A stretch of 64,000 nt of DNA, taken from contig VGXR01000006.1 in the NCBI GenBank assembly GCA_016873255.1, positions 1 to 64,000 on the forward strand, written 5' to 3'. The notes beneath the pieces are model-generated. The model saw only the letters and a list, made by a program, of their open reading frames with translations. It searched no databases and had not been told where the DNA came from. Below, piece by piece: positions 16,171 through 26,319 of the stretch. This stretch comes from Planctomycetota bacterium (lineage in GTDB: Bacteria > Planctomycetota > Phycisphaerae > Phycisphaerales > SM1A02). Numbering within the stretch: position 1 is the first letter of the stretch; each line of letters starts with the position of its first letter. Made by a program: the position numbers and the translations under genes.

Positions 16171-16905
16171 TCACATCGGGAGGCCGCCGTCCACCACCAG
16201 CACCTGACCGGTGATGTAGCCGGCATCGTCGGAGGCCAAATACGACACGGCGGCGGCGATGTCCTCGGGGACCCCGAGGCGCCCGACGGTGATGTGCTCG
16301 GACACCTTCTTCTTGTCGTCGGGACCCAGGAACGCGGTCATGTCCGTCTCGACGAAGCCGGGGGCCACCACGTTGGCCGTGACGCCCTTGCTCCCGAGTT
16401 CCTTGGCCACGCTCTTGGACAGGCCGATGAGGCCGGCCTTGGCGGCCGAGTAGTTGGCCTGTCCCTTGTTGCCCTCGACGCCGCTGACGCTGCCGATGTT
16501 GACGATGCGGCCGAACTTGCCGCGGATCATCGGGCGCGCCGCGGCCCGGCAGGCGATGAACACCGACCGCAGGTTGACGTTCATCACCACGTCGAAGTCC
16601 TCGTCGGACATGCGCATCAGCAGCCCGTCCTTGGTGATGCCGGCGTTGTTCACCAGGATGTCGAGGCGACCGTGCTTCTCGGTGACCTCCTCGACCATGC
16701 GCTGCACGGCCTGGCCGTCGGCCATGTCGCAGGTGCGGTGCTCGCATGAACCGCCGTCGGCGGCGATCTCGGACTCGAGCGACTTCAGCTGCTCGGCGTT
16801 GCGGGCCACGGCCACCACATGGCGCCCGTCGCGCGCAAGCCGCTTGGCGATTGCCCGGCCGATCCCGCGGCTGGCTCCGGTGACGAGGGCGACGCGCTTG
16901 TCCAT
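16171..16905 (-). CDS. fabG: 3-oxoacyl-ACP reductase
   Basis: 244 aa NADPH-dependent reductase of the fatty-acid cycle (short-chain dehydrogenase). Cofactor motif TGASRGIG (9-16), NNAG (86-89), catalytic Ser139, Tyr152 and Lys156, and the C-terminal YITGQVLVVDGG. Start ATG at 16905 preceded by AAGGAG. Lies in the fab cluster between the lipoprotein gene and acpP; a terminator-like hairpin separates it from the lipoprotein gene, so it may have its own promoter. Confidence 0.96.
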   Translation of the reverse strand: MDKRVALVTGASRGIGRAIAKRLARDGRHVVAVARNAEQLKSLESEIAADGGSCEHRTCDMADGQAVQRMVEEVTEKHGRLDILVNNAGITKDGLLMRMSDEDFDVVMNVNLRSVFIACRAAARPMIRGKFGRIVNIGSVSGVEGNKGQANYSAAKAGLIGLSKSVAKELGSKGVTANVVAPGFVETDMTAFLGPDDKKKVSEHITVGRLGVPEDIAAAVSYLASDDAGYITGQVLVVDGGLPM

Positions 16906-16957
16906 GCGGCTCTCCTTGGTGAGGGTGGGGCGGAAGTCTAACGCGCGGCAAAAGCAC

Positions 16958-16986
16958 GGAAGGGCCGGCGTTCGCGCGGCCCTTCC
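16958..16986 (-). terminator. Terminator-like hairpin after the lipoprotein gene
   Basis: A 9-bp stem (16958-16966 with 16978-16986) with further pairing inside the loop lies 10 bp beyond the stop of the 16996-17847 gene and is followed on the minus strand by TTTT. It would split the fab cluster into an rpmF-to-lipoprotein unit and a fabG-acpP-fabF unit. Confidence 0.6.
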
Positions 16987-16995
16987 GGGAGTGGT

Positions 16996-17847
16996 TCACC
17001 TGCTGCCGGGCCCGCCGGGCGGGCCCTTCGGCTTGTCGATGCCTCCCGGCGGCGGCTTGTTGCGCATCGGCGGCGCGCCGATGGGGCCATCGCCGCCACC
17101 GCCGCCCTCGGATGCCTCGGGCTTCTCCTGTTCCTCGACCTTCGCGGTGGGCTTCAGGACCTCGTCGGGCTCGGTGGCGACCTTGCGCTCGGCCTCGGCC
17201 ACGGCGACCCATGCGCCCACGAGGTCATTGCCGCTGAGGCGCGACATGATCTCGACGGGCTGGTAGACGCTGGTGAACTGCTGCGAGGTGACCTTCTTGC
17301 CCTCGCCCTCGGCCTTGAAGTTCCAGAGCTGCGCCTCGACCTGGCCCTTGGTGCGGAACACGGCGATCACCACGCCCTTGCCGTTGACCACCTTGGTGGC
17401 GAGGTCGATTCGGGTCACGGGCGCGCACGCGGACGCGAACGCGCCGGTGGCCTTCATGGCGTCGAGCACGGCGGCATCGTCGGCGGCCATCGCCGCACGG
17501 ATGCCGTCGGGCTGGCTCTTGGCGAACCCGTCGAAGAACCTGAGGACCGCCACGCGCTCAGGGTCGGTGGCCGGGGCCTTCTCCTCGGGAAACCGGATCT
17601 TGTCGCTGATGCCGAGCTCCTTCATGAGCTGCGCGATCGGCGTCACCGTCGGGGCCGGGGGCGGAGGAGGCGGCGGAGGAGGCGGCGGAGCCGCGGCCAC
17701 CGGGGCTTCCTCTTCCTCGCCGCCGCAGCCCGCGAGGGGAGCGACGAGGAGGGACGCGGCGATGCCGACGATGCCCGCGGTCCGGGCGAGCGCGCGGAGC
17801 GCGTCGGCATCAGGCCTGGGCTGCATGGTCTCGTTGCGGTTGGTCAT
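16996..17847 (-). CDS. Lipoprotein of unknown function inside the fab cluster
   Basis: 283 aa (ATG 17847 overlaps the fabD 3' end by 38 bp; ATG 17826 is the alternative). A charged N-region, a hydrophobic stretch (about 19-38) and the lipobox LAGC (Cys41) are followed by GGEEEE, a run of about eleven prolines near 55-66, and a compact domain (about 75-225) without recognised motifs. The tail is Gly/Pro-rich and low complexity. It is not a fatty-acid enzyme; its position may be incidental or it may report on envelope synthesis. Confidence 0.75.
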   Translation of the reverse strand: MTNRNETMQPRPDADALRALARTAGIVGIAASLLVAPLAGCGGEEEEAPVAAAPPPPPPPPPPPAPTVTPIAQLMKELGISDKIRFPEEKAPATDPERVAVLRFFDGFAKSQPDGIRAAMAADDAAVLDAMKATGAFASACAPVTRIDLATKVVNGKGVVIAVFRTKGQVEAQLWNFKAEGEGKKVTSQQFTSVYQPVEIMSRLSGNDLVGAWVAVAEAERKVATEPDEVLKPTAKVEEQEKPEASEGGGGGDGPIGAPPMRNKPPPGGIDKPKGPPGGPGSR

Positions 17848-18766
17848 GGCTTGTCACCTCGATGGATCGGTCGATCCGGCGCATCAGGCCCTTCAGGACG
17901 GTGTTCGGAGCAAGCTCGTGGAAGGTTGCGCCGCCCGCCGCCCGGACGGACCCGATCAGGTCCGCGCAGGACTGGCTCCATCGTACCGGGGACACGATCT
18001 GCTCCACCAGCAGCTTTTTCAGGTTTGCCGGGTCGTTCCGGGCGTGCTTCAGCCCGGTCACGTTGCTCCAGACGTCCACGGAGAGCGGCTTGAGCTCCAC
18101 GTGCTCGAGCGCGCGCGCCATGCCCTCGGCCGCGGGGGCCATCAGCGGGCTGTGGAACGCGCCGGCCACCGCCAGCTTGGTGGCTCGCAGGCCCATGGTC
18201 CCGGCGACCTCGACGGCCCGGTCGCACGCGGCCACGCTGCCCGAGACCACGATCTGCCCGGGTGCGTTGAAGTTGGCCGGCACCAGCACCTCGCCGCCGG
18301 CGGCGGCCGCGCACAGCTCCGTGGCCTGCGCCTCGTCGGCGCCGATCAGCGCCACCATGCCGCCCTTGGACGACTCCGCGGCCTGCTGCATGAGGCGGCC
18401 GCGCGTGGCGACCAGGCGGAGGCCGTCGGCGAACGTGAAGGCGCCCGCGATGCACAGCGCCGTGTACTCGCCGAGCGAGAGGCCGTTGGCGGCGAGGGTC
18501 TCGATGCCGGGGTGCCGGTCATGCAGCGCGGCGTGGCAGGCGATGCCGCAGGTGAAGAGCGCGGGCTGGCTGACGTCGGTGCGGTTGAGCTCCTCCTGCG
18601 GGCCGGCGAAGCAGAACTCGCTGAGTCGCCGCGCGCCGAGGCTGGTGACCTCGTCGGCGGTGCGGAAGACGCTGGCGGCCGCGGGGCTCGACCCGACCCA
18701 GGCCTGGCCCATGCCGACGGCCTGCGCGCCCTGCCCCGGGCAGAGGAAGACGAACTGGTTGCTCAT
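17810..18766 (-). CDS. fabD: Malonyl-CoA:ACP transacylase
   Basis: 318 aa. Loads malonyl groups onto ACP. FLCPGQGAQAVGMG at the N-terminus and the nucleophile elbow GLSLGEYTAL (Ser97), with Leu in place of the His commonly found before the serine (GHSLGE). Catalytic His in GAFHSPLM (about 203) and the oxyanion/Gln motif are present. Preceded by AAAGGAG at the ATG. Follows fabH by 18 bp. Confidence 0.95.
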   Translation of the reverse strand: MSNQFVFLCPGQGAQAVGMGQAWVGSSPAAASVFRTADEVTSLGARRLSEFCFAGPQEELNRTDVSQPALFTCGIACHAALHDRHPGIETLAANGLSLGEYTALCIAGAFTFADGLRLVATRGRLMQQAAESSKGGMVALIGADEAQATELCAAAAGGEVLVPANFNAPGQIVVSGSVAACDRAVEVAGTMGLRATKLAVAGAFHSPLMAPAAEGMARALEHVELKPLSVDVWSNVTGLKHARNDPANLKKLLVEQIVSPVRWSQSCADLIGSVRAAGGATFHELAPNTVLKGLMRRIDRSIEVTSHDQPQRDHAAQA

Positions 18767-18784
18767 GGCGTGCTCCTTTCGGAT

Positions 18785-19783
18785 TCAGGTGTTCCAGACG
18801 CACGAGGCCCACGTGACGCCCGCGCCGAAGGCCACGAGCACGATGGGCTTCCCGGATTCGACGCGCCCCGCCTCGAACAGCTCGTCGAGGCAGATGGGGA
18901 TGCTTGCGGCGCTGGTGTTGCCGTAGCGGTCGATGTTGACGTAGACGCGCTCGGGCGGAAGCCTCAGCTTCTCGATGGCGCTCTCGATGATCCGCTGGTT
19001 CGACTGGTGGCAGATGTAGTGCTGCACCTCGTCGACCTTCAGGCCGGTGCGCTCGAGGGCCTCGTGGATCGCCTGCTGGAAGCGCGTCACCGCGAACTTG
19101 TAGATCTCGCGGCCGTGCATGCGCAGGTAGCCGAGCCGGATCGGGTTGGCCGTGTCATTGTCGGGCACGTCGCGCGGGACCTTCGGGTGGTAAAGGGTGC
19201 GCCACAGGCGGCCGTCGCCGTGCATGGTCTGGTGCACGCATCCCTTGCGCGGGTCGGGGTCGGCCACCAGCACCGCGGCGCCGGCGCCGTCGCCGAAGAT
19301 GATCGACACCGTGCGGTCGCTCCAGTCGACGAGTCGCGTGAGCACCTCGACGCCGATGATGGCGATCCTGTCGGCGCGGCCGCAGCGGATCATGGTGTCG
19401 GCAAGGTTCATCCCGTAGAGGAACCCGCTGCACGCGGCGGCCAGGTCGAACACCGCCGCGTCGTTGGCGCCGACGGCCTCGCCGATGCGCGCCGCGGTGG
19501 ACGGGCACAGCATCTCGCCGCTGACGCTGGCGACGATGATCATGTCCAGTTCCTCGCCCTTGATGCCCGCGCGGTCGAGCGCCTTGAGGAGCGCGTCGCG
19601 ACCGAGGCTGAAGACGGTCTCGTGGTCGGCGGCCTTGTGGCGCGCGCGGATGCCCGTGCGCTGCGCGATCCACTCGTCGCTGGTGTCGACGATCTTCGCG
19701 AGGTCGTGGTTGGTGACCACGTGGGCCGGCACGGCGCGGCCGGTTCCGGCGATGCGCACGCCGCGCCCGAATGCCTCGGTCAT
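18785..19783 (-). CDS. fabH: Beta-ketoacyl-ACP synthase III
   Basis: 332 aa. Starts fatty-acid synthesis by condensing acetyl-CoA with malonyl-ACP. Cys118 ([10 protein letters not shown]), His259 (ICHQSNQRI) and Asn289 ([10 protein letters not shown]) form the catalytic triad. The ATG at 19783 overlaps the plsX stop by 4 bp, which fixes the start and indicates coupling. Confidence 0.96.
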   Translation of the reverse strand: MTEAFGRGVRIAGTGRAVPAHVVTNHDLAKIVDTSDEWIAQRTGIRARHKAADHETVFSLGRDALLKALDRAGIKGEELDMIIVASVSGEMLCPSTAARIGEAVGANDAAVFDLAAACSGFLYGMNLADTMIRCGRADRIAIIGVEVLTRLVDWSDRTVSIIFGDGAGAAVLVADPDPRKGCVHQTMHGDGRLWRTLYHPKVPRDVPDNDTANPIRLGYLRMHGREIYKFAVTRFQQAIHEALERTGLKVDEVQHYICHQSNQRIIESAIEKLRLPPERVYVNIDRYGNTSAASIPICLDELFEAGRVESGKPIVLVAFGAGVTWASCVWNT

Positions 19784-20805
19784 GCCTCGACCTGCTCCAT
19801 CTTCACGGTCGCGAGGCGCGCCACGATCTTCTCGTTGATGCGCGCCTCGGCGAACGCCTTCCCGCGGAGGATGGCGTTCTTGATCGTGCGGTCCTTGCTC
19901 GACCCGTGGCTGATGAGCGAGACGCCGTTCACGCCCAGAAGGGGCGCGCCGCCGTACTCGTGGTAGTCGTACTTCGCGTAGAGGGTCTTGATGACGCCCT
20001 CGAGGCGGAGGACCAGGTCGGGGTCGCTCTCGAGCACCTGGTGCGCGAGCGCCTTGAAAATGCCGGAGGAGAGGCCCTCGGCGAGCTTGAGCATGACGTT
20101 GCCGACGACGCCGTCCGTGATGACCACGTCGGCCTCGCCGTCGAACACGCCGCGGCCCTCGACGAAGCCGCTGAAGTTGACGTTCTCGAACTGGCGCAGC
20201 AGGTCTCGCGCGCTGCGCATCAGGTCGGTGCCCTTCTGCTCCTCGCCGCCGACGTTCATGAGCGCCACGCGCGGGCTCTTGATGCCGAGGATCTCGCGGG
20301 CATACACGTCGCCCATCACGCCGTACTGCGCGAGGTGGCTGGGCTTGGGCTCGATGTTGGCGCCCACGTCGATCAGCACGATCGGCCCGCTGAAGGTGGG
20401 CACGGTCACGCAGATGCCGGGGCGCACCACGCCGGGCAGGCGGCGCATGAAGTACTGGCTGGCGGCGACGCACGCGCCGGTGTTGCCGGCGCTGATCACC
20501 ACGTCCACGCGGTTCTCCGCGCGCGGCGAGGCCATCTGGTTCATGACCACGATGGACGAGTTCTTCTTCGCCTTCATCGCCTCCACGGGAGGCTCGTCCA
20601 TCCCGATCACCTCGGCGGTGGCGACGATCTCGATGCGCTGGTCCTTCGCGAAGCCGCGCTCGGAGAGCGCATCGCGGACGGGGCCCTCGTCACCGACCAG
20701 CACCAGCCGGTCGTCGTGGGACAGCATCGGGATTGCCTGGATGCAACCCTTCAGGATCTGGTCGGGGGCGTTGTCGCCCCCCATCACGTCGACGGCGATG
20801 CGCAT
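19780..20805 (-). CDS. plsX: Phosphate acyltransferase PlsX
   Basis: 341 aa. Makes acyl-phosphate from acyl-ACP for phosphatidic acid synthesis. [20 protein letters not shown] is the family N-terminus (in two parts [12 protein letters not shown] / APDQIL), and [17 protein letters not shown] and FEGFVEG-like [11 protein letters not shown] are seen. Rpmf-plsX-fabH order is conserved across many bacteria. 27 bp downstream of rpmF. Confidence 0.95.
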   Translation of the reverse strand: MRIAVDVMGGDNAPDQILKGCIQAIPMLSHDDRLVLVGDEGPVRDALSERGFAKDQRIEIVATAEVIGMDEPPVEAMKAKKNSSIVVMNQMASPRAENRVDVVISAGNTGACVAASQYFMRRLPGVVRPGICVTVPTFSGPIVLIDVGANIEPKPSHLAQYGVMGDVYAREILGIKSPRVALMNVGGEEQKGTDLMRSARDLLRQFENVNFSGFVEGRGVFDGEADVVITDGVVGNVMLKLAEGLSSGIFKALAHQVLESDPDLVLRLEGVIKTLYAKYDYHEYGGAPLLGVNGVSLISHGSSKDRTIKNAILRGKAFAEARINEKIVARLATVKMEQVEA

Positions 20806-20832
20806 GCCCTGGTCTTGGCGCAGGACCGAGGC

Positions 20833-21018
20833 TTACGCCTCGGGCTGGGCCACCCGCAGCTGGAGGCCGGGGCGCACGTAGCCGCAGTCGCGGCACGCGG
20901 TGTGCGGGCGCTTGGTGGCGCCGCAGTTCGGGCAAGTGACGGTGTGCGCCGACTTGAGCGCCTGGTGGGCGCGGCGGCGGCGCGTACGGCCGGGGGACTG
21001 GCGGAATGCGGGGACCAT
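20833..21018 (-). CDS. rpmF: 50S ribosomal protein L32
   Basis: 61 aa, too small to stand out but clear: a basic N-terminus ([19 protein letters not shown]) followed by a zinc ribbon CPNC ... CRDCGYV. The start ATG at 21018 has GAGGT about 7 nt upstream. Leads the plsX-fab operon, and a promoter-like sequence lies 45 bp upstream. Confidence 0.95.
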   Translation of the reverse strand: MVPAFRQSPGRTRRRRAHQALKSAHTVTCPNCGATKRPHTACRDCGYVRPGLQLRVAQPEA

Positions 21019-21062
21019 GGTGTGACCTCTGTGTCGTGGGCTGCGAAGCGCAGGGGGGCCAA

Positions 21063-21091
21063 TGGTAACGCAAACGCCGTGAATTCCGCAA
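21063..21091 (-). promoter_or_regulatory. Putative sigma70 promoter of rpmF-plsX-fab
   Basis: On the minus strand TTGCGG (21086-21091), a 17-bp spacer and TTACCA (21063-21068) sit 45 bp before the rpmF start. The same -35 hexamer is found before rpsL. Predicted by eye only. Confidence 0.45.
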
Positions 21092-21147
21092 GCGTTGCAC
21101 CATCGCGGACCGGCGACGGCGGCATTTCCGGTAATCTTGCGCGCCCC

Positions 21148-21621
21148 ATGCCCGCATTCGAATTGTTCACGGATGGAGCCTGCTCCGGCAACCCGGGCCC
21201 GGGCGGCTGGGGCTTCATCCTGCGCGGGGACGGCATCGCAGGCGAAGTGGCCGAGAGCGGCGGAGAGCCGGCCACCACCAACAACAGGATGGAGATGACC
21301 GCGGCCATCCGGGGCCTTGCGCTGGTGCCCGACGGGGCGACGGTCGTGCTCACCACCGACAGCGAGTACTGCGTGAAGGGCCTCAACGAGTGGATCGAGG
21401 GCTGGAAGCGACGCGGATGGCGCAAGAGCGACAAGAGCCCGGTGGCCAACCGCGACCTGTGGGAGGCGCTCGACGCGCACCGCACGCGGATGTCGTTGCG
21501 CGCCACGTGGATTCGCGGGCACAACATGCACCCGGAGAACGAGCGCTGCGACCGACTGGCGGTGGCGGCCATCGAATCGGTGCGCCGCAGCGGCGGGACC
21601 GTGCATCTGCGTGGCTCATAA
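21148..21621 (+). CDS. rnhA: Ribonuclease HI
   Basis: 157 aa. Cleaves the RNA strand of RNA-DNA hybrids. Catalytic carboxylates Asp9 ([11 protein letters not shown]), Glu49 (NNRMEM), Asp71 (TTDSEY) and Asp135 (ERCDRLA), plus the basic handle (EGWKRRGW). Divergent from rpmF; the 129-bp gap holds the rpmF promoter. Confidence 0.96.
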   Translation: MPAFELFTDGACSGNPGPGGWGFILRGDGIAGEVAESGGEPATTNNRMEMTAAIRGLALVPDGATVVLTTDSEYCVKGLNEWIEGWKRRGWRKSDKSPVANRDLWEALDAHRTRMSLRATWIRGHNMHPENERCDRLAVAAIESVRRSGGTVHLRGS

Positions 21622-21659
21622 CTGCGTGCATTCGCCGGGTTTCCGCGTTGCGCGGATGG

Positions 21660-21688
21660 TTGCGGCACGCGACCGATCTGGCTATCTT
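21660..21688 (+). promoter_or_regulatory. Putative sigma70 promoter of rpsL-rpsG
   Basis: TTGCGG (21660-21665), a 17-bp spacer and TATCTT (21683-21688) lie 35 bp before the rpsL ATG, giving a leader of about 28 nt. Spacing and position are good for a housekeeping promoter. Confidence 0.5.
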
Positions 21689-21723
21689 TGTCCCTTCCCC
21701 CAAACGGAACCAGACAGAGCACC

Positions 21724-22116
<393 letters not shown>

Positions 22117-22269
22117 CCGACCGCACCTTCCGACCGCACTTTGGCCGCGGGAAGGTCCCGCGCGCCGCTTCCACTTTCACCGGCGAGTAATCCCGCCCAC
22201 TTCCACGGACGCCTGTCCTGGACGGGATGAAGACCCCGGCAGCAGCCGGAACCGCCAGAGGAGACACCG

Positions 22270-22757
<488 letters not shown>

Positions 22758-22764
<7 letters not shown>

Positions 22765-22865
22765 TTGGGCATGGTGATTGGGCATGGTGATTGGGCATGG
22801 TGATTGGGCATGGTGAGTCGGGCCTGGTGAGTCGGGCCTGGTGAGTCGGGCCTGGTGAGTCGGGC
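22758..22865 (+). repeat. Tandem repeat array starting inside the rpsG stop
   Basis: Four exact copies of a 13-mer (ATGGTGATTGGGC, 22758-22809) are followed by four copies of a related 14-mer (the first ATGGTGAGTCGGGC, the other three CTGGTGAGTCGGGC, 22810-22865). The first unit contains the rpsG stop codon, so the array looks like slippage amplification of the gene's end. It lies between rpsG and its terminator. Confidence 0.95.
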
Positions 22866-22887
22866 CCCATGACATGACAGAGACTTC

Positions 22888-22916
22888 CCGGAGCGCCGGC
22901 ACTGCCGGCGCTCCGG
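22888..22916 (+). terminator. Terminator hairpin of rpsL-rpsG
   Basis: A perfect 13-bp GC-rich stem (22888-22900 with 22904-22916) and 3-nt loop, followed by TGCCTTT. It is the first strong stop signal after rpsG and precedes the ThiF-like gene. Confidence 0.7.
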
Positions 22917-22949
22917 TGCCTTTGGGGCCGAACGCGCCGGCGGCCTATC

Positions 22950-24032
22950 GTGCGTGGCGTGAGCGTGCGCCGCCCGTCCCCGTCCGACCGGCACCACCGG
23001 CAGGCGATCCTGCCCGGTTTCGGAGCCGACGCTCAGGAGCGGCTCCGCGCCTCGCATGCGCTGGTGGTCGGATGCGGTGCGCTCGGGTGCGCGACGATCG
23101 ACCTGCTCGCGCGCGCCGGCGTCGGCCGGCTCACGCTGGTCGACCGCGACGTCGTGGAGGTGACCAACCTGCAGCGGCAGTCGCTGTATGTCGATGCCGA
23201 TGCGCGCGCGGGCACGCCCAAGGCCGAGGCCGCGGCGCGGCGCGTCCGGGCGATCGACCCCGGGATCCGCGCCGATGCCTGCGTCGAGCATGTCGGCCCG
23301 GAGGCGGCAGCGGAGCTGGTGCCCGACTGCGACCTCGTGGTCGACGGGCTCGACAACTACCGCACGCGCTACCTCCTCAACGACGCGGCGGTCCGGTTCG
23401 GCAGGCCCTTCGTGCACGCAGGCGCCGTGGGGCTGCGCGGGACATCGATGCCGGTGCTCGCGGGCGCGGCGGAGCGCCTCGGCACGGCGCGCACCGATGC
23501 GCCGTGCCTGCGCTGCCTGTTCCCGGAGGTGCCGCCCGCCGGCGAGGGCGAGACCTGCGACACCGCGGGCGTGCTCGGGCCGCTGGCGGCGATGGTGGGT
23601 GCGCATGCGGCCGCGCAGGCGATCGCGCTGCTTGCCGGCGTGCCCGCGCTCCTCGATCGCTCGCTCTGGTCGGTGGACATGGCCGTGCACCGCACGGTGC
23701 GCGTGCCGCTCGCGGGTGCCTCGCGCGACGACTGCCCCTGCTGCGCGCTGCGGAGGTTCGAGTTCCTCGACGCCGAGGACGAGCGCTGCGCGGTGCTGTG
23801 CGGGCGCAACGCCGTGCAGGTGCGGCCCGCGCGCGCATCGACCGTCGACATGGGACGCATGCGGGCGCGGCTTGCGAATGCCGGCGACTTCGCGATGGAC
23901 GACGGGCGGCTGGTGGGGACGGTGGGCGGCGGGCTCGAGCTCACCGTGTTCGGCGATGGCCGCGCCATCGTGCGCGGGACGGTCGACCCGGTGGCGGCGC
24001 TCGCGGCCTACGCCCGGTACGTGGGCGAGTGA
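22950..24032 (+). CDS. ThiF/MoeB/HesA-type E1-like adenylyltransferase
   Basis: 360 aa from GTG 22950 (GTG 22959 and 22965 also possible). Activates the C-terminus of a ubiquitin-like sulfur carrier by adenylation. Nucleotide loop VVGCGALGC (about 33-41), DRDVVEVTNLQRQSLY, zinc pairs CLRC and CPCC, and a Cys in GETCDTAGVLGPL (crossover loop). The last ~65 residues form a small separate domain. MoaD or ThiS partners are not in the window, so molybdopterin versus thiamine versus other cannot be chosen. Confidence 0.88.
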   Translation: MRGVSVRRPSPSDRHHRQAILPGFGADAQERLRASHALVVGCGALGCATIDLLARAGVGRLTLVDRDVVEVTNLQRQSLYVDADARAGTPKAEAAARRVRAIDPGIRADACVEHVGPEAAAELVPDCDLVVDGLDNYRTRYLLNDAAVRFGRPFVHAGAVGLRGTSMPVLAGAAERLGTARTDAPCLRCLFPEVPPAGEGETCDTAGVLGPLAAMVGAHAAAQAIALLAGVPALLDRSLWSVDMAVHRTVRVPLAGASRDDCPCCALRRFEFLDAEDERCAVLCGRNAVQVRPARASTVDMGRMRARLANAGDFAMDDGRLVGTVGGGLELTVFGDGRAIVRGTVDPVAALAAYARYVGE

Positions 24033-24085
24033 GCGGGGGGCGCGCTTCGGCGCGGTTGCGGCCGGGGCACGCCGGAGCGCATAGA

Positions 24086-24907
24086 ATGGAGCCCATGCTT
24101 CAACTCCGTTCCTCCAATCCGGTGCTCGCAGACGACCAGCTCGTGGCCACCTCGCACGCACGCCCCGTGGCCGAGGCGGCCACCGTCGCGGGCGTGGCGC
24201 AGAAGACCGCATTCGCCGCCATGCTCGCGGTGGTGGGCGGGATCGGCGGCGCGGCCCTCGTGCGCGCCACCGGCCAGGCCGCGATCTGGGGCATCTTCAT
24301 CGGCTCGCTCGTGGCCAGCCTGGTGTGCTTCCTCGCGCTGTGGCGCAAGCCCGAGCGCGCGTACTGGTGCGCCCCCCTCTACAGCATCGCGCAGGGCGCG
24401 ATGCTCGGCGTGATGGCGCTGCTCCTCGACGCGATGCTCGCCAGCCGCGGCATCAGCGCCCTCGGCGGGCTGGGCCTGCAGGCATTCGTGATCACGCTCT
24501 CGGTGACGGGCGCGATGCTCCTCGTCTACCGCGCGGGGCTGATCAAGGCCAACGGCACGTTCGTGGCGGTGCTGTCGACGCTGACCATCGGCATCAGCCT
24601 CATGTACCTCGCGCAGCTCGTGCTGGGCCTCTTCAACATCTCCATCCCGGGGCTCGGGCTGCAGAGCGCCATGCAGGGAGGCAGCGGCGCGTGGATCGGC
24701 CTGGCCATCAACGGCGCCATTCTCGTGATCGCCTCGCTGTGGCTGATCGTCGACTTCCAGCAGATCGAGTCCGCGGTGGCCACGCGCGTGGGCAAGGAGT
24801 ACGAGTGGTACTTCGCCTACGGCCTGATGGTCACGCTGGTGTGGATCTACGTCGAGGCCCTGAAGCTCGCATTCCACGCGGCGATGATGGCCAACGAGCG
24901 CAAGTGA
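24086..24907 (+). CDS. Bax1-I/YccA-type multipass membrane protein
   Basis: 273 aa, about seven transmembrane segments from residue 43 onward, after a short cytoplasmic N-terminus. Motifs of the bacterial Bax inhibitor-1 branch: YSIAQGAMLG, GLGLQAFVITLSVTGAMLL-like, and the C-terminal ATRVGKEYEWYFAYGLMVTLVWIYVEAL (in two parts). Related proteins are pH-gated calcium leak channels. ATG 24086 and 24095 are both usable; GGAG precedes each. Confidence 0.88.
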   Translation: MEPMLQLRSSNPVLADDQLVATSHARPVAEAATVAGVAQKTAFAAMLAVVGGIGGAALVRATGQAAIWGIFIGSLVASLVCFLALWRKPERAYWCAPLYSIAQGAMLGVMALLLDAMLASRGISALGGLGLQAFVITLSVTGAMLLVYRAGLIKANGTFVAVLSTLTIGISLMYLAQLVLGLFNISIPGLGLQSAMQGGSGAWIGLAINGAILVIASLWLIVDFQQIESAVATRVGKEYEWYFAYGLMVTLVWIYVEALKLAFHAAMMANERK

Positions 24908-24946
24908 CGCGCGCGCCCGCGGGGCGCGGCCGGGCAACGACGATTC

Positions 24947-24976
24947 CCGCGGCCACGGCGCTTGCCGTGGCCGCGG
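24947..24976. terminator. Bidirectional hairpin between convergent genes
   Basis: A perfect 13-bp stem (24947-24959 with 24964-24976) with loop GCTT lies in the 73-bp gap between the Bax1-I gene and the opposing ROK gene, 4 bp from the latter's stop. No T-run on either side. Confidence 0.55.
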
Positions 24977-24980
24977 CGCT

Positions 24981-25958
24981 TCAGCCGAGCGCGTCCCACG
25001 CGAGCATTGCCGCTCCGAGCACGCCTGCCTCGTCCTTCAGCTTCGTCATGCGGATGCTCACCTTGGGCGCCAGCGCCGAGGGGAACACGTGCCGGCGCAC
25101 CGAGGCCTCGACGCGCTCGATGTAGGGCTTGCCGAGCGCCTCGGTGACGCCGCCGCCGAGCACCACCGTGCGCATCGACATCATGGTGACCCAGTTGGCG
25201 ACGGTGACGCCGAGCAGTTCGGCGGCGGAATGCACCACTTCCTGCACAGGCGCATCCCCCGCGGCATAGCAGTCTGCGAGCGCCCCGCTGCCGAGCGGCC
25301 CGCCCTTGCCGTCGGCCACGTGGCGGGCGAGCGCCTTGTTGAAGAGCGAGTCGGGGTGCAGGCCGCCGAGCGTGGTGAGCGAGCGCAACATGCCGGTGCG
25401 GCTGCAGAACTCCTCCACCTTCTGGCTTCCCGGCTGGCCGTTGGGGTACGTGACCACGTGCCCGATCTCGCCCGCGGTCCACAGGTCGCCGCGCCAGACG
25501 CCGCCGTTGATCACGATGCCCGCGCCCACGCCGGTGCCGACCCACACCGCAAGGAGGGAGTCGACGCCCTCGCCCGCGCCCACGGTCGCCTCGCCCCAGG
25601 CCGCCACGTTGGCGTCGTTGTCCACGCACACCGGGACGCCGGTGCGCTTGCGGAGGATCTCGGCGAGCGGCACGTTCTTCCAACCGAGGTTGCCGGCGGT
25701 GATCACCACGCCGCGCTCGAAGTCGACGGGGCCCGGGGCGCCGATCCCCACCGTGGTCACCGCATCGAGCGCGGTGCCCGCGTCCTCGCACGCGGCCTGC
25801 ATGGAGGCCACGAGGCGCTCGATGACCACGTCGCGGCCCTCTTGCGCCTTGGTCTTCTTCTTGGCGCGCCCCATGACGCGACCGCGGCGGTCGACCACGC
25901 CCACGTTGATGTTGGTGCCGCCGAGGTCGATGCCGATCGCGAGTTCGTCCTTCGCCAT
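24981..25958 (-). CDS. ROK family sugar kinase
   Basis: 325 aa. Probably glucokinase-like, phosphorylating a hexose with ATP. ATP-binding DLGGTNINVGVVD (10-22), second GVGIGAPGPVDFERG-like region, catalytic DNDANVAAWGE, VGTGVGAGIVINGG and GEIGHVV. The cysteine zinc cluster (CxCGxxGC) typical of many ROK members is missing; only one Cys (EEFCSRTG) remains near that spot. Divergent from gatC, 38 bp apart. Confidence 0.85.
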   Translation of the reverse strand: MAKDELAIGIDLGGTNINVGVVDRRGRVMGRAKKKTKAQEGRDVVIERLVASMQAACEDAGTALDAVTTVGIGAPGPVDFERGVVITAGNLGWKNVPLAEILRKRTGVPVCVDNDANVAAWGEATVGAGEGVDSLLAVWVGTGVGAGIVINGGVWRGDLWTAGEIGHVVTYPNGQPGSQKVEEFCSRTGMLRSLTTLGGLHPDSLFNKALARHVADGKGGPLGSGALADCYAAGDAPVQEVVHSAAELLGVTVANWVTMMSMRTVVLGGGVTEALGKPYIERVEASVRRHVFPSALAPKVSIRMTKLKDEAGVLGAAMLAWDALG

Positions 25959-25996
25959 GAGGACCTCAAGATAGCGGGGCTCCGTACACTGCCCGC

Positions 25997-26317
25997 ATGA
26001 AGGAGCAGGAAGCACGCGGCAACGCGCTCTCCGCGGCGCAGGTGGCCCACGTGGCCAAGCTGGCGCGGCTGGAGGTGGCGCCCGGGCGCATCGAGGAATA
26101 CCGCACGCAGCTGGCGGCGGTGCTGGCGCACATCGCCAAGCTCGACGCGGTGGACATCGCAGGCACCGAGCCGATGGCGCACCCGTTCGAGTCGAGCAAC
26201 CGCCTCGACGACGACGAGCCCGTGGAGGGCCTGCCCATCGAGGCGATCCTGCGCAACGCGCCCGCGGCCGAGGGCCGGTTCCTTGCCGTGCCCAAGGTGC
26301 TGGCGGAGGGCGACTGA
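25997..26317 (+). CDS. gatC: Asp-tRNA(Asn)/Glu-tRNA(Gln) amidotransferase subunit C
   Basis: 106 aa stabilising subunit of the tRNA-dependent amidotransferase. VAHVAKLARLEV, LAAVLAHIAKLDAVD and EGRFLAVPKVL are the family motifs. Two bases before gatA on the same strand. Confidence 0.92.
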   Translation: MKEQEARGNALSAAQVAHVAKLARLEVAPGRIEEYRTQLAAVLAHIAKLDAVDIAGTEPMAHPFESSNRLDDDEPVEGLPIEAILRNAPAAEGRFLAVPKVLAEGD

Positions 26318-26319
26318 CC

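Noticed and set aside
17273-19966. 897-codon plus-strand open frame
   Set aside because: Opposite strand of the lipoprotein, fabD and fabH, all with clear catalytic motifs; no domain in the shadow.
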